From Paraspadella gotoi (lineage: Eukaryota > Chaetognatha), in assembly GCA_051294375.1 (NCBI GenBank), contig CM119269.1, positions 13,486,790-13,550,789 of the forward strand: 64,000 bases of DNA, given 5' to 3'. Position numbers and translations under genes: made by a program. Within the stretch, counting starts at the first letter, position 1; each line of letters begins with the position of its first letter. Below, in pieces: positions 1 through 36,515 of this stretch. The notes beneath the pieces are model-generated. The model was not told the DNA's origin. It ran no database searches and saw only the letters and a list, made by a program, of their open reading frames with translations.

Positions 1-2138
1 CGTCGACGAAGAGTTGGGCGACGTCGACCGAAGGTGACGCGACCTCTTTGAGCGTCAAATCTCGGAGTCGCGGAGAGGCGGTGCGGAGGAGAGAGAGATG
101 GTGGGCGGATTCGCCGACCTGGAGGGCGAAATGAAATAGAGACGGAGCAACGTCAGAGGTTGTTTGATTGTTTGTATGTATGTTTGTTTGTTAACTGTGT
201 TTGTTTGTTAGATTCGTATGTTTGTTTGTTAAGTATATTTAGTCCGTTTCTTTCGACAGTTCATGTTGTCTGTTTTCTAATTTTTCTGATTTTGGTCAAT
301 TAGTTTTGTCTGTTTGTTTGGTTTGTTTCGTGGGTTTGTTTTGTTGAGTTTGTTTTGACTCTTACTTTGTTTTTATGTCAGTTCGTTTAATATTGTTTTG
401 TTTATATTAATTCTTCAGGGGTTGCATTGTTTATTTTTAAAAACAGTACAGACTAAGTATTTCCTTTTCCTAAACCTTGAGTCACCTTAACTCGCAGAAT
501 CTTCAAATTGGGAAAATCGCTGATAAACCGGAAGTCGTTTACGTCAGCGTCCAGATGCAGACGTTCGATCCGACTCTTCATCGAACAGACGACGCCTGGT
601 AAAGGAAATCCGGACTGAATCAGGCTCCAGTCAATAGAGAATATTTTGATTATTTATGTACTTACCCTGACAAGAGCAGGCGTCTCTTGAAACGAAGTAA
701 TTCGCGAATCGAGTTTCAGAAATTCCTATTTTCTTCAAACCTGAGAAACTGTAAAAGAGTTAGAATCAATCAAATCAATAATCAAATATACAATCAATAA
801 ATGAAATCAATCAACTCAAACATACAACTCAATCCAAAAAAATCAAATAATTTCGGTCAATTTAATATTATAGATGAAACAAACCAATGAATCAATTTGA
901 TAATAAAAATCAATCAAATCAAATTATTAGAATCAGAGAATGAATCAATTAATAACCAATCAGTCAATCAACACTCACCCGTGCAACGACTCCCTCAAAG
1001 ATCGAAAATGCGTCTCGTCATCCACACCTCCGCTCTCCACCTCATCCGTCCCTTTGATCGCCCACTCCCCCACCTCCACCTCCACCACGCCTTCACCCGC
1101 GACGTCGACGAGCCACTCGAAGTCCTCAAGGACGACTCGACGCTGCGACGCTGCGGCGGAGGCGAAGCGGAGGCGTCGGAGGCCGCCGCCGACGCTGCTG
1201 AGGAAGGAGGGGCTGCGGGGTGGAGGGGGAGGATGGAGTGATAGGGGGATGGAAGGGGAGTAAGAATTAGGGTGTTGAAGAGGATGTTAGTTGGCGGTCA
1301 TTGAAGGTGGGTGATTGAAGGTGAGAATAATAATATGAATTATATAAATATCACTTCATTGATAATTTCCTAAAAAGATTGCCAATAATATGGCAATGTT
1401 TTGCTAAGGTATTTTTAGAGTATTATTGTAGAGAGACCTTATTTTACCATTGCTTGTTCAAACTCCATTGCCAGAGACCAAGTAGCTTATTTATTGGTTC
1501 TTTCGTGGCAACAGTCTTTAGATAACGGCGTCTGATTGGTTCTCCTCCCGGTCTTTACCTGAAAACGAAGTGTTTCCTCCAACCGAAACTGAGATCCACG
1601 TTTTCCCAGAGTCGCTCTGATCGACTCACCAGGCGCCATCGCCTGTTAGGGAATTGTTTTAAAAAGGTTCTAGTTTTGTATATTTTTGCCGTTGTTTGTT
1701 TCAATAATTATGCCACTATTGGCCAAATCATTTATTGCTGTTTATTTAATGATCTAATTAGTCCTATTTTCTTTTTTTTTTCTCAAATCCACAAAATTAA
1801 GATTCCGACTTTCCTTTCCTTTCCTTTTCTTTTCTTTTCTTTTCTTTTCTTTCATAAAGATTCAGACTTTTCTTTTCTTTTCTTTTCTTTTCTTTTCTTT
1901 TCTTTTCTTTTCTTTTCTTTTCTTTTCTTTTCTTTTCTTTTCTTTTTTTCTCTACTTTACTTTTTCTTGGTTTCCTTCCTTTTTGCGTCTTTTGAATTCG
2001 TATTTTTCTTCTCTTTTATATATCCATCCTTTTTCCATCTGTTCAATTGCGCCGTTTAATCTTTTATTCTTTTCTCATAAGATTTTTAATTTTTCTTTTT
2101 AACTTTTCAATTGCGTCTTTCGAAATCAAATTTCGCGA

Positions 2139-2210
<72 letters not shown>

Positions 2211-2297
2211 AATGATGATTTCTCTTCAAAATTTCCGGAATTGAATTTCATCTCATTTTATCTCCTTTGATTCTTTTTCTCTCTCTCTATATCTTTT

Positions 2298-2368
<71 letters not shown>

Positions 2369-2369
2369 C

Positions 2370-2405
<36 letters not shown>

Positions 2406-2789
2406 TATTTATTTCTTTATTTATTTCTTTCTCTCTTTTTTTTTCTCTCTCTCTCTTTCTAATTCTTTCTCCTTCTCTTTTTCTATCTCATCGTTGGATT
2501 TGTTTTGGTCTTTAAGTTTAAGTTAATTTAAGTTAGTTTGTTAAATTGAGGTCGTTTTTATTGGTTTGTCCTCTTGGATATAGTTTGTTTGTCTGGTTGT
2601 TTCGGTTGTTTCGAGTTGTTTTGATTGATTGATTGGTTTTACCTGCAAACTGAAGCAGCGACGCAAATTTCACGCGGAGCGAGAAAAGAGAAGATTTTTT
2701 CTAAAATTTCATTGGGGACGATGGAGACGATTCCTTTATAGTCGTCGTCGTCGTCATCGTCGTCGTCGTCGTCGACGTCATAGTCGTCG

Positions 2790-2821
<32 letters not shown>

Positions 2822-3076
2822 AACTTCACCAAACACTCGATCATTTATGTCGCTATAATTCACGTTGGAACGAGTAAATTGACTACCCGGTTGTTTTTTG
2901 TATTCATTGTCATCGTTTTCGTCGTCGGTTTCTTCGTCGTCTTCATCATCGTCGTCGGTATAGAGGCTATCGTCGGTATCGTCGTCGGTGCTGTCATCGT
3001 CGTCATCGTCGTCGTCATCGTCGTTTAAATCCTTTGTCTTTAATCTTGAGGGAATAAGATGAAGGGAAGAAGCCAT
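1..3076 (-). CDS. F-box/leucine-rich-repeat protein, 5' part (five exons, runs off left edge)
   Basis: Probable substrate-recognition subunit of an SCF ubiquitin ligase (family knowledge). I read exons at 2643-3076, 979-1212, 666-748, 486-595 and 1-118. Every junction is GT-AG and the phases agree (2, 2, 1, 0), giving about 326 residues. Exon 1 starts MASSLHLIPSRLK, carries long aspartate runs encoded by (GAC)n, and ends in an F-box start (IVPNEILEKIFSFLAPREIC). Later exons give leucine-rich-repeat-like segments such as RIERLHLDADVNDFRFI, FPNLKILRVK and LRDLTLKEVA. Introns are 1430, 230, 70 and 367 bp; the longest holds (TTTTC)n, (ATG)n and (CTTT)n arrays. The gene is divergent from the monooxygenase gene at 4674. 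The F-box call rests on about 25 residues, and the exact FBXL subfamily is not recognised. The aspartate tract makes exon 1 length-unstable. Confidence 0.72.
1809..1957. repeat. (TTTTC)n microsatellite in F-box gene intron 1
   Basis: A nearly perfect pentanucleotide TTTTC array, broken once near 1855. It lies in the first intron of the F-box gene, with (ATG)n at about 2140-2208 and (CTTT)n at about 2293-2430 further along. Confidence 0.95.
2140..2430. repeat. (ATG)n and (CTTT)n microsatellites
   Basis: Two simple arrays in F-box gene intron 1: ATG triplets at about 2140-2208 and CTTT tetranucleotides at about 2293-2430. The apparent poly-Met and Phe-Leu-Ser frames here are products of the repeats and are not annotated as genes. 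Confidence 0.95.
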
Positions 3077-3863
3077 TGAAACTTTTTTTGGGGAGGTTCA
3101 AATCGTGAAATCACATAAAATCACCGCAGCGTCTTGACCGTCACGAAGTCACAAGAATTAATCACGGTTCATGAGAGAAGTAGGAACTGGCTAACTGTCA
3201 ATCGCAATGTTTGAGAATCTAGTAGCTTTTAAATATTAACAATTGAATATGAAAAATTACAAGATTGCTTGTTTTAGTAAATTAGGCTTTAAAGTTTTAT
3301 ATATTAACATTTTAAAATAAATGTAAGAATTTAATAAAAATGTATAACGAATACATAGTTACAGTTTTAAAACCAGTTGAAAAAAGAGATAATCATTGTT
3401 AATTTTACATAAACCTTTTTCAAATGCAATCGCAAGTAAAAAATAATAGTCGACCATCAATAAAAATAGTACTTCGTTAATTTTATTAAAAATAACGAAG
3501 CATTCACTTACTTAGGTTTATTTGTAAACATTTTTTTTAATTTTCCAAACAATCTAGATTTACAAAGGAAAAACGCACTATTGATTATTTAATTCTTGGT
3601 TTACAATTGTACAAAAAAGCAGAAAGCCGGCTTTTAACTGAATCAAAACCATTAAATGAATAACTTATCAGCGGAAAATAATTAAAGGCCAAAAAGATAA
3701 ATACTATTGACGATTGAAAGGAAAACGGGATCCTTGAAAATCCGAACTTTCGTTACGAAACAACAGAAAAAGTTTGAGTTATGAGGATGAAAAAAAAAGC
3801 TTCACACAAAAAAGTTCGACGATCGGAGAAGCAGACGGTTGCGTTTGTGGTCTTGGCGTTATG

Positions 3864-3913
<50 letters not shown>

Positions 3914-4411
3914 GAGAGAGCAAGCGCTCATGAAAAGACTATGTGAACGGTGATTGAATGAATGAATGATTTTTTTTGCCTTCATGGCGCAAAACTGAGA
4001 AGATAAAATGTTGATAGGCGATTTTAAAGTATCTTTTAAGTTTGTCGTTCCTCATTGTCTTTTGGTTTTGGCCAAAACCTACCTTTAATATGTTCGGTAT
4101 TTAAGGTTCAACCTCTTGACAATAAAACTCCGTACCTGGCAGTTATGAACAAACTTTGAACAAAGTTGATAAAGAACAACTGATTGCAAAGACTTTATCA
4201 GTTAAATCAATGTGGACTCAGTGAGTCATTTACTTCCTCGACTCTCGTTCACAAATTTCAAATTAGAATTATTTGGAAAGCTTAAAAAAAGAACAAAAAT
4301 ATTAATACGACAAAATATTTTAAAAGATTTAAATGAAATTTGTTTATGTAAAATGACCTTCAGATTCTGATCATTAATCGTTTCCACGAACTCTTGTTTT
4401 GGCTTTTTGTT

Positions 4412-4448
<37 letters not shown>

Positions 4449-4673
4449 TCATTCTCTCTCTCTCGACCGTTTTACAGTCAATGACGAGTTCGCTCGTTCA
4501 AATGTGTCTTTTTAAGCGACAGCTGCCATAATTTACGTTTATAAACATTTTTTTCCGCGTCTATGCTTCATTTTTCAAGATTCGATTTCGTTAGCCTTTG
4601 TAATAAGTAAGAGCAAATAACAAATCTCCGCCTCCAATATAAACTGAGGCAATGAACCCAACCTTTCCTCCAG
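3077..4673. promoter_or_regulatory. Divergent intergenic region between the F-box and monooxygenase genes
   Basis: About 1.6 kb of mostly AT-rich sequence between two genes that start in opposite directions, so both promoters should lie here. It contains a (GA)n tract at about 3861-3920 and a (CT)n tract at about 4419-4455. The bases just before the monooxygenase ATG (CCTTTCCTCCAG) look like a splice acceptor, so that gene may have an untranslated first exon in this interval. No clear TATA box or coding exon was seen. Confidence 0.4.
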
Positions 4674-7600
4674 ATGTCGTCCGCGCCTCGCAACACTGTC
4701 TGCCTGATTGGCGCCGGTCCAGGCGGATGCAGCGTCCTCCATCGCCTGGAAACTCTCAGGGAAGATGGCGTCGCGGTCCCCAACGTCGTCTGCTTTGAAA
4801 AGCAAAGCGATTGGGGCGGAATGTGGAATCTGACTTGGAGGACGGGCGTGGATGAGTTCGGAGAGCCAATGCATTGCGGGATGTACAAGGTTAACGCATG
4901 CAAATCATTATTCTACTGGGACAAGTGAAGAATACTAATACAAGTTTTTAATACTGATACTAAAGATTGTCAATAAAATAGCTATATAGCTATAAAATAT
5001 GCTATGTCATTATCTTGTAAGAGTGATGGAGGCCTTAAACCACCAAAGCCTGTCCAAAGTCAGGGGCAAGATAGCTTGTTTATTAAATGAATGGATAATT
5101 TTTATATTGGTTGTCTGGTGGTCCTATCACCACAGATGGATTAAAGCTGTATCTTTCGCAGTGCCTCAGTGGCTCAGTGGACTAATGCACCATCCCAATG
5201 TGCGTCCCTGGTTCGAGCCCTGAGGTTGTCATGTAGAAAGTGGGTTGGACCGGGTAACCCGCCTGTAGGCATGTGCCTACTACCAGATCCAAAGCTCTGG
5301 ACTACATGAACATGCTGTCTCGCTGTCGCCACGAGGTGACACCGCTGCGGGTGTGGCGCCCTGTAAAACCAGCCTCTTCAGTTGCACCAATTTCATAATT
5401 TACTCCCAGGGTCTTTGGACCAACATCCCCAAAGAGGCAAATGAATACAGCGACTACACTTATGAAGAACATTTTGGTCAAGCGATTCCGAGCTTCGTCC
5501 CTCGGGAAGTGATGCTTGACTACATGAAGGGAAGATGGAAGAAAAAAGATTTTCGCCGCTGGATCAAGTTTTCTCATCTCGTTCGAAGTCTTGTTTACGA
5601 TGATGATAAAAAGATCTTCGTCGTTGTTGTCAAGGTCTGGCTGGAGTTTTTAAATCTTTCAAACTTAATAATTAATAAAGAATAAATGGCTATTTAAAAG
5701 TTTTTATTTGATTTTGTAATACTTATTGAATTTCTCTTATGAACAAGAATTTCGAGTCTTTCTCTCTTCCCTGATAAAATAAATAATAGAGACAAATATG
5801 TAAGAAAATAAGAACAATTTTTAATTGTTTACATATTAATTTTGTTAACTGTTTTTTTTTCTTTTTCTATTTTTTTCTATCTTATTATGTTTTTGTTTGT
5901 TAAGACTTAGTCTATGATTGTTTGTTGATTATGATTGTACTGAACCAACCTTGTTATATTCGAATAAAATCGCATTATTATTTTTATTGCAGGACTTAGT
6001 CAAAGACCGTCTCTTGCCCACTCAACATTTTACTCATGTTGTGGTAGCATCTGGACATTTCTCCTTTCCTAACGCACCATCATTGCCTGGTATTGAAACC
6101 TTTCCCGGTCGAGTCATTCACTCCCATGATTTCCGGGACTCACAACCTCACAATGGGAAGAGAATCTTGCTAGTTGGAGCGGGTCTATCTGGGGAGGACA
6201 TTGCGATCCAGGTAGGGATTAGATAAGCAAAATAAAGTGACATTGAGCAAATTATAAGAAATTAAGAGTGATTGAGGTAAATATGGTGCACATTAAGGCG
6301 TAGTGAAAGTTACATACGAAAATTCTAAAAGTCAATTATGAACAACATACTATCAGTGAATATTAATTTGTAAAAAAAATTAATTTTATGCTTTTTAATT
6401 TTCGCAGTAGGCTATATTTATATATAGTACTATCCTTATAAAATTGAAAAATTTCAAAATAGGCTTTTCTTAATTTTGATTGCAGATTTGAATTCCTCGT
6501 CAAAAGTTGATAAAAGAAAATATAAATCATTTTTAAAAATTCTTTCATTAAGTGGGTTAAAAATTAAAAAAACTATATTTAATATATAAAAAGTTAATTT
6601 TCAGCTTAAAATATAGCTTTTTCTAATTTTTGACCCACTTAATGAAGGAATTTTTCAAAAAGAGTTATAATTCTTTTTATCAACTTTTTATGACGAACCC
6701 AAATCTGCAAAAAAATCTTAGAAAAAACTGTTTTGAAATTTTAACATTTATTGGTTTAGTACTAGTATAAATATGGCCTACTGCGTAAATTGTAAAATTT
6801 ATTATAATTTTTTTTATTATATAAATGTTCATTAGTATAATGTTGTTCGTTCCTTATTTTTAGAATTTTAATTAAAGTTAAATTTAGAAATTTTACTACG
6901 CCTTAGTGCACATCTGTATTAAAGAAAATTTATTTAGTCTCTGAAATATGGAGCTTCCCGACTGATTATCGCTCACCGAACGAAACCTTTGGACTTTGCT
7001 TGGCCCCCAGAAATTGTGGAACGCCCATTGGTAACTTCCATCAAAGGAAATGAAATTACTTTTGCTGATGGAAACATCGAGACTGTCGACGACATTGTCC
7101 TTTGCACCGGTTATATTCATCACTACCCTTTTTTGGAGGATCGCTTGAAATACAAGATTTTTACAAGGAACTGGCCAGAAAATCTCTATGCAGGTTTGAA
7201 GAATTTTATTTTTGTGATTTTTGAGTATATTTTTTGGAATGTTTCCGGTTTACTCATACTGTTTTAATAATTTTTGTATGTCATAAATAGGCACAACTTT
7301 AATATTTAACCCTTGCCTATTTTATGTTGGAGCTCAGAATTCCTTCTATCGTCTGCCTTTGCTTGAGCTACAGGTTATTAATAAATTTAACGTCAATATT
7401 AACTAGTCTTTCTATAAAAAAATGCATAAAATAAATTTTATAGGCTATTTGGGTTGTAGACGTCTTGGTCGGTCGTCGAATCCTTCCATCTAAGGAAAAG
7501 ATGGTTGAAGAGGAAGTCCAGCTGCGTGTTAAAGAGTCCAACTCAACAAGGGAAAATGATTTCAAATCTTTAATAGAATTCCAAACAGAATATATAAAGT

Positions 7601-7938
7601 AAGTTAAATAAATCATACTCGTCAACCAAACTTGTCATACTAAAACCATACTTACCATCAGGCAAATTTAGGCGTCAATGGTAATCTAAATTTGCCTTTT
7701 AATAAACAACCACATGTTTTTTTCTATCTTCAGATATTTATCTCAAGCCAATGGATCCAGCTTGGATTTCGATTTGACTGAGATGGCGCTAAAGTGGCGG
7801 AAGGAAAAAAAAGGTGACCCATTGACGTTTAGAGATCAGAGGTTTATCTCGCTCATCACTGGGGTCGAGGCTGCGACACCAAAAAGGCCCTTTATGGAAA
7901 CCTTTGAAGAAACTGTTGAAGAATTTCTTGGCTTGTAA
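4674..7938 (+). CDS. Flavin-containing monooxygenase, trimethylamine-monooxygenase-like (seven exons, complete)
   Basis: NADPH- and FAD-dependent oxygenase of soft nucleophiles such as amines or sulfides. Exons are 4674-4889, 5410-5634, 5993-6211, 6938-7193, 7291-7373, 7444-7598 and 7734-7938; they join in frame into 452 residues ending EEFLGL. Visible motifs are the FAD-binding GAGPGG near residue 13, FEKQSDWGGMWN, the FMO signature FPGRVIHSHDFRD, the NADPH-binding GAGLSGEDIAIQ and LCTGYIHHYPF. The stretches WRTGVDEFGEPMH, LWTNIPKEANEYSDYT and LPSKEKM match, from memory, bacterial Tmm-type enzymes that make trimethylamine N-oxide. The substrate is therefore an inference. Introns 1, 2 and 3 consist largely of mobile elements, and several donors are weak (GTTAAC, GTCTGG, GTTTGA, GTTATT). 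An AG directly before the ATG hints at an upstream leader exon. Confidence 0.9.
5001..5400 (+). repeat. A-unit copy of the A-B-A repeat family, split by a SINE
   Basis: Positions 5001-5114 carry the A unit (GAGTGATGGAGGCCTTAAAC through ATATTGGTTGT). The unit resumes at about 5385 with ACCAATTTCATAA. Other copies read through this point without interruption, so the intervening 270 bp is an insertion. The far end of the unit lies next to the splice acceptor of monooxygenase exon 2 at 5409. Confidence 0.85.
5115..5384 (+). mobile_element. tRNA-derived SINE nested in intron 1 of the monooxygenase gene
   Basis: An RNA polymerase III A-box-like motif (TGGCTCAGTGG, 5170-5180) is followed about 40 bp later by a B-box-like motif (GGTTCGAGCCC, 5210-5220), the layout of a tRNA promoter. 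A non-tRNA body of about 160 bp follows. The insertion interrupts an A-unit repeat, with related GTTG-containing sequence on both sides. It is unlikely to be a functional tRNA gene because no acceptor-stem complement is evident. Confidence 0.7.
5809..5988 (+). mobile_element. Truncated LINE 3' end in monooxygenase intron 2
   Basis: This stretch matches the 3' region of the LINE fragment at 14904-15070. Shared landmarks are AGAACAATTTTTAATTGTTT, GACTTAGTCT, ATGATTGTACTGAA and CGAATAAAATCGCATTATTA. Its AT-rich tail runs directly into TTTTTATTGCAG, the acceptor of exon 3 at 5992. Only about 180 bp of the element is present. Confidence 0.8.
6294..6905. mobile_element. 612-bp fold-back miniature inverted-repeat element with 8-bp target duplication
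   Basis: The element begins TAAGGCGTAGT and ends ACTACGCCTTA. Its two halves (about 300 bp each) are imperfect inverted repeats of one another, so it could form one long hairpin. It is flanked on both sides by GTGCACAT (6286-6293 and 6906-6913). An 8-bp duplication fits hAT-type or similar transposases (family knowledge). It makes up most of monooxygenase intron 3 and encodes no protein. Confidence 0.88.
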
Positions 7939-7948
7939 AATCTTGTCA

Positions 7949-7954
7949 ATTAAA
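7949..7954 (+). promoter_or_regulatory. Possible polyadenylation signal ATTAAA
   Basis: ATTAAA occurs 11 bases after the monooxygenase stop codon. This is close to the stop but is the first such hexamer. A later signal could be used instead. Confidence 0.3.
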
Positions 7955-8099
7955 AACACAAAATCGATTTAACTTTCAAGGTTTATGTAGCCTACGTATG
8001 AACACCATATATGTAGGCTTTAAAAATTTTGACAACTTCTGACCCAGTAAGAAATTATTATCAGCCAGTTGTGCAATGTGCATTTGTTTCTGTTTCATT

Positions 8100-8488
8100 A
8101 CATAGATAGCTTATTTATTAAATGAATGGATAATTTTTATATTGGTTGTACCAATTTCATAAAATTCAGCTCCTTGTATTTTGATGCTAGTGCGGAGTAC
8201 AATAAGTATTCCCCGATCTAATACTTAAGGGAGTGGTCTTCTCATACAATTGAAACATTCTTTGAAATATTTTCCACTTCATTGATAGGGAAGCCAGGTA
8301 CTCTGGGAGTGAATAAACAAGACTGTGAGAGAGTCTTGATTGAAAGCTTGCAGTGACCTGCTATGTCATTATCTTGTAAGAGTGATGGAGGCCTTAAACC
8401 ACCAAAGCCTGTCCAAAGTCAGGGGCAAGATAGCTTATTTATTAAATGAATGGATAATTTTTATATTGGTTGTATCAATTTCATTCAA
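8100..8488 (+). repeat. A-B-A interspersed repeat, near-complete copy
   Basis: A partial A unit (from AGATAGCTTATTTATTAAAT) is followed by a B segment of about 210 bp (AAAATTCAGCTCCTTGTATT through GACCTGCTATG) and then a full A unit (from GAGTGATGGAGG). The same order is seen at 35541-35985. The B segment includes AGACTGTGAGAGAGTCTT, a short imperfect palindrome conserved between copies. Confidence 0.88.
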
Positions 8489-8602
8489 TAAATGTTACAA
8501 TCATTAAATTTTAAGTAAAATTTTAGTGAGATATTTTTATTACAAATTTTAATATTTTATAAAGGGAAATGAGTAAATGGGGAAATGAGTAAATGGGGAA
8601 AT

Positions 8603-8677
8603 GAAGAAGTGATTGAGGCGCCGGCGCCGAAAACGCCCTTCATGGAGACATTTGAAGAGACCGTGAAAGAGTTTTAA
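8603..8677 (+). pseudogene. Fragment of a duplicated monooxygenase last exon
   Basis: The frame reads EAPAPKTPFMETFEETVKEF followed by TAA. It parallels EAATPKRPFMETFEETVEEF at the end of the intact gene at 7938. No other monooxygenase exon is visible nearby, and the match fades upstream into short TAAATGGGGAAATGAG repeats. This is the relic of a second tandem gene or of a local 3' duplication. Confidence 0.75.
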
Positions 8678-10566
8678 GGGAATTGAGAGCTGACCCAATG
8701 ACCCATATGCAAAGACTAAACCAGACATTAAAAATGTTCTTTACGGATATTCATGTCATAAATGTTTTTTTCACACCATGTCATATTTTTTCAAAAAATT
8801 TAAATCCTTATTTATCCTTATTTATCCTTATACGTGTCAGAAAGTTTCAAAACGCTGTACTTTTGTTTTAAACTTTCCTTTTTTTTCTACGACATCTAGG
8901 ATTTTTAAGGAAAAACCGTTTACTTCTAAAAAAACAAAATACTACGGGCGCCTCGGAAAGGCGATTTTCTTAATGTATTCAAATATATACATGCCTATTA
9001 GTCATTTACAAATTTATAAGTAATTTTTCTATTTTTGATATTTATTAATATAAATATTTTTTTATTAAAACATGTATTATTATTCTCTTTTCTTCTTTTC
9101 GATCTTTTTTTTTTCTTATTTTCTGTATTTTTTTCGGTGTCTTTGCCTCTCTTTCTTTTTCTTTTTTTCTATTTTTCTTATTTTATGTTTATTTCTTTTT
9201 TGATCATTTAGCTGTCATTTACTCTGCATTCCCATTTTCAAATTCTCTAACATTAACTCATTTTCATATTTACTTTACTAATTTTCTTTTATTTTCCTTT
9301 TTCTCTTTCCCTCTCTTTTCTTCTTTCCTTTCCTCGCTCTTCCTCCAACGCCCGCCTCCCCAAGGGTCTTGCTTCCCGTTGCGATTTGACCAAAGATCGT
9401 TGCCAATATTGTTGTCAGCGGGGAGCCTTTGCCATCGTTGCAATGATTGCCATCAGCGCCTCTGCCATCATTAACGAGTCTCGCGCCAGAATTTGCCTAA
9501 CTTTTCGGAATTTAATCTTATCTGAGCGGGAAGGTCGCGAGTTCAACGTTAATCTGATGGAGTTTTAGGAGATATTTTTTATATTCAAACTTTTAAATAT
9601 TGTCAGGTTTTTTTTTTAAATAAGACAACTTTTCGATGGCCGTAGTTTTTATTTCGTTTTCGTATTTACAACACAAATTCTGTCCTTCATTATCCATTTA
9701 ATAAGGAGAGAGAGAGAAAGAAATATGACATGAAATTTCAATTCGCGTTAAAAAAAAAGCGGGAGAAAATAAAATGGCGAAAATTAAATCATCAATTAAA
9801 TAATTAATTCATGAAACGAAAAACATAAGAGAATTTCCAATTGGAAGTTAGAAAGAGAAGAAAACAATTGAGAAATGAAAAATAGATCCGCTTAAGGTCG
9901 TTTAAAAATCGAATTCGGTCACATGAATGATCCTTTGAAAACTATAATTATAAACTAAAATAAAATAATACTTTTGAAATCCCAATGAGAACGCTAACGG
10001 TTGGCGGGAGTTCATATCAAATAAGATCAATTTTATTAAACTGTGTTTCATCTAAAATTATAGCGACTTTTACATGAGAAAAAAAAGGCATACATTAGTT
10101 ATTTATTGTTTAATCTAATCACCCTTCCTAAAATAACTTAACAGGTTGCCATAGTTTCGGTCGAACCCGCACTGTAAACACGCTGCCTTTTTTACAAATG
10201 ATTCAACGGCGGGTGTAGGTAGTTTCAGAATAATTAAACCGTCTACCACTTATCAGTTTTCGTATTTTAAAAATAAATTGTCAAAAAATACGTCAAAGCA
10301 ACAAAATTCATTAAAAAATAAATAACGAGCGATAAAAAAGAATAAAATACCAACATAAAAAATTGTCCATCGTTAATGAAATGCATTTAAATATTTATTT
10401 ATTGGTATTTCAGGGTACATAACATAAGTTATCGGACTAGTAGTCACTTGTATTTTCAACATGACGAGCGCGATATTAAAAAAAATCGTGACTCAATGTT
10501 AATCTTTTTCTGAGTTAGAAATAAAATCGGGAGAGAGAGAGAGGATTGGACTTGTAGGAGGGAGTG

Positions 10567-10620
<54 letters not shown>

Positions 10621-10636
10621 AAGAGAGAAGAAGAGA

Positions 10637-10668
<32 letters not shown>

Positions 10669-11028
10669 GAAAAAAATTTAAACTTTTTAAAGTTTATATA
10701 GAAACTGGAATCTTCTTTAAAATCGTTATTTCAACCGTTGATATCTCTCGCGCTTTGGACGCTTCTCAGTTCACGGATTCACGGTTCCACAAAGTCAGAT
10801 CCCAAACTCCTCATTTCACTCATCCGCCTTCACCCCTTTTTTTCCTTTACCACCCCTTATCTTTCACTCTTTATCCCATACTCATCGCGCTACTACTTTC
10901 CCCTTTCCACTCCTTCACCATTCACTTTTCACCCTTCACCCCCTGACACCCCCTTGACACCCCAACTTTTCTCCCTTTACCCCTCAGCCCCTTCACCCCC
11001 TCTTCAAAATCACACCGCTCCATCGTCC
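8678..11028. other. AT-rich spacer without a convincing gene
   Basis: Mostly low-complexity T-rich and A-rich sequence between the monooxygenase remnant and the 3' end of otp. One less repetitive stretch, 9350-9568 (+), gives an open frame containing CDLTKDRCQYCCQRGAF and a small hydrophobic run. I recognise no family and see no supporting splice sites. A purine tract, mainly (GA)n, occupies about 10529-10670. The otp 3' untranslated region must extend leftwards into this interval. Confidence 0.5.

Positions 11029-36515
<25,487 letters not shown>

Noticed and set aside
1676-2515. Open frames of Phe/Leu/Ser and poly-Met on the plus strand
   Set aside because: Created by (TTTTC)n, (ATG)n and (CTTT)n arrays inside an F-box gene intron; no start context or domain.
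5161-5221. Possible functional tRNA gene
   Set aside because: Has A and B boxes but no acceptor-stem pairing and continues into a SINE body.
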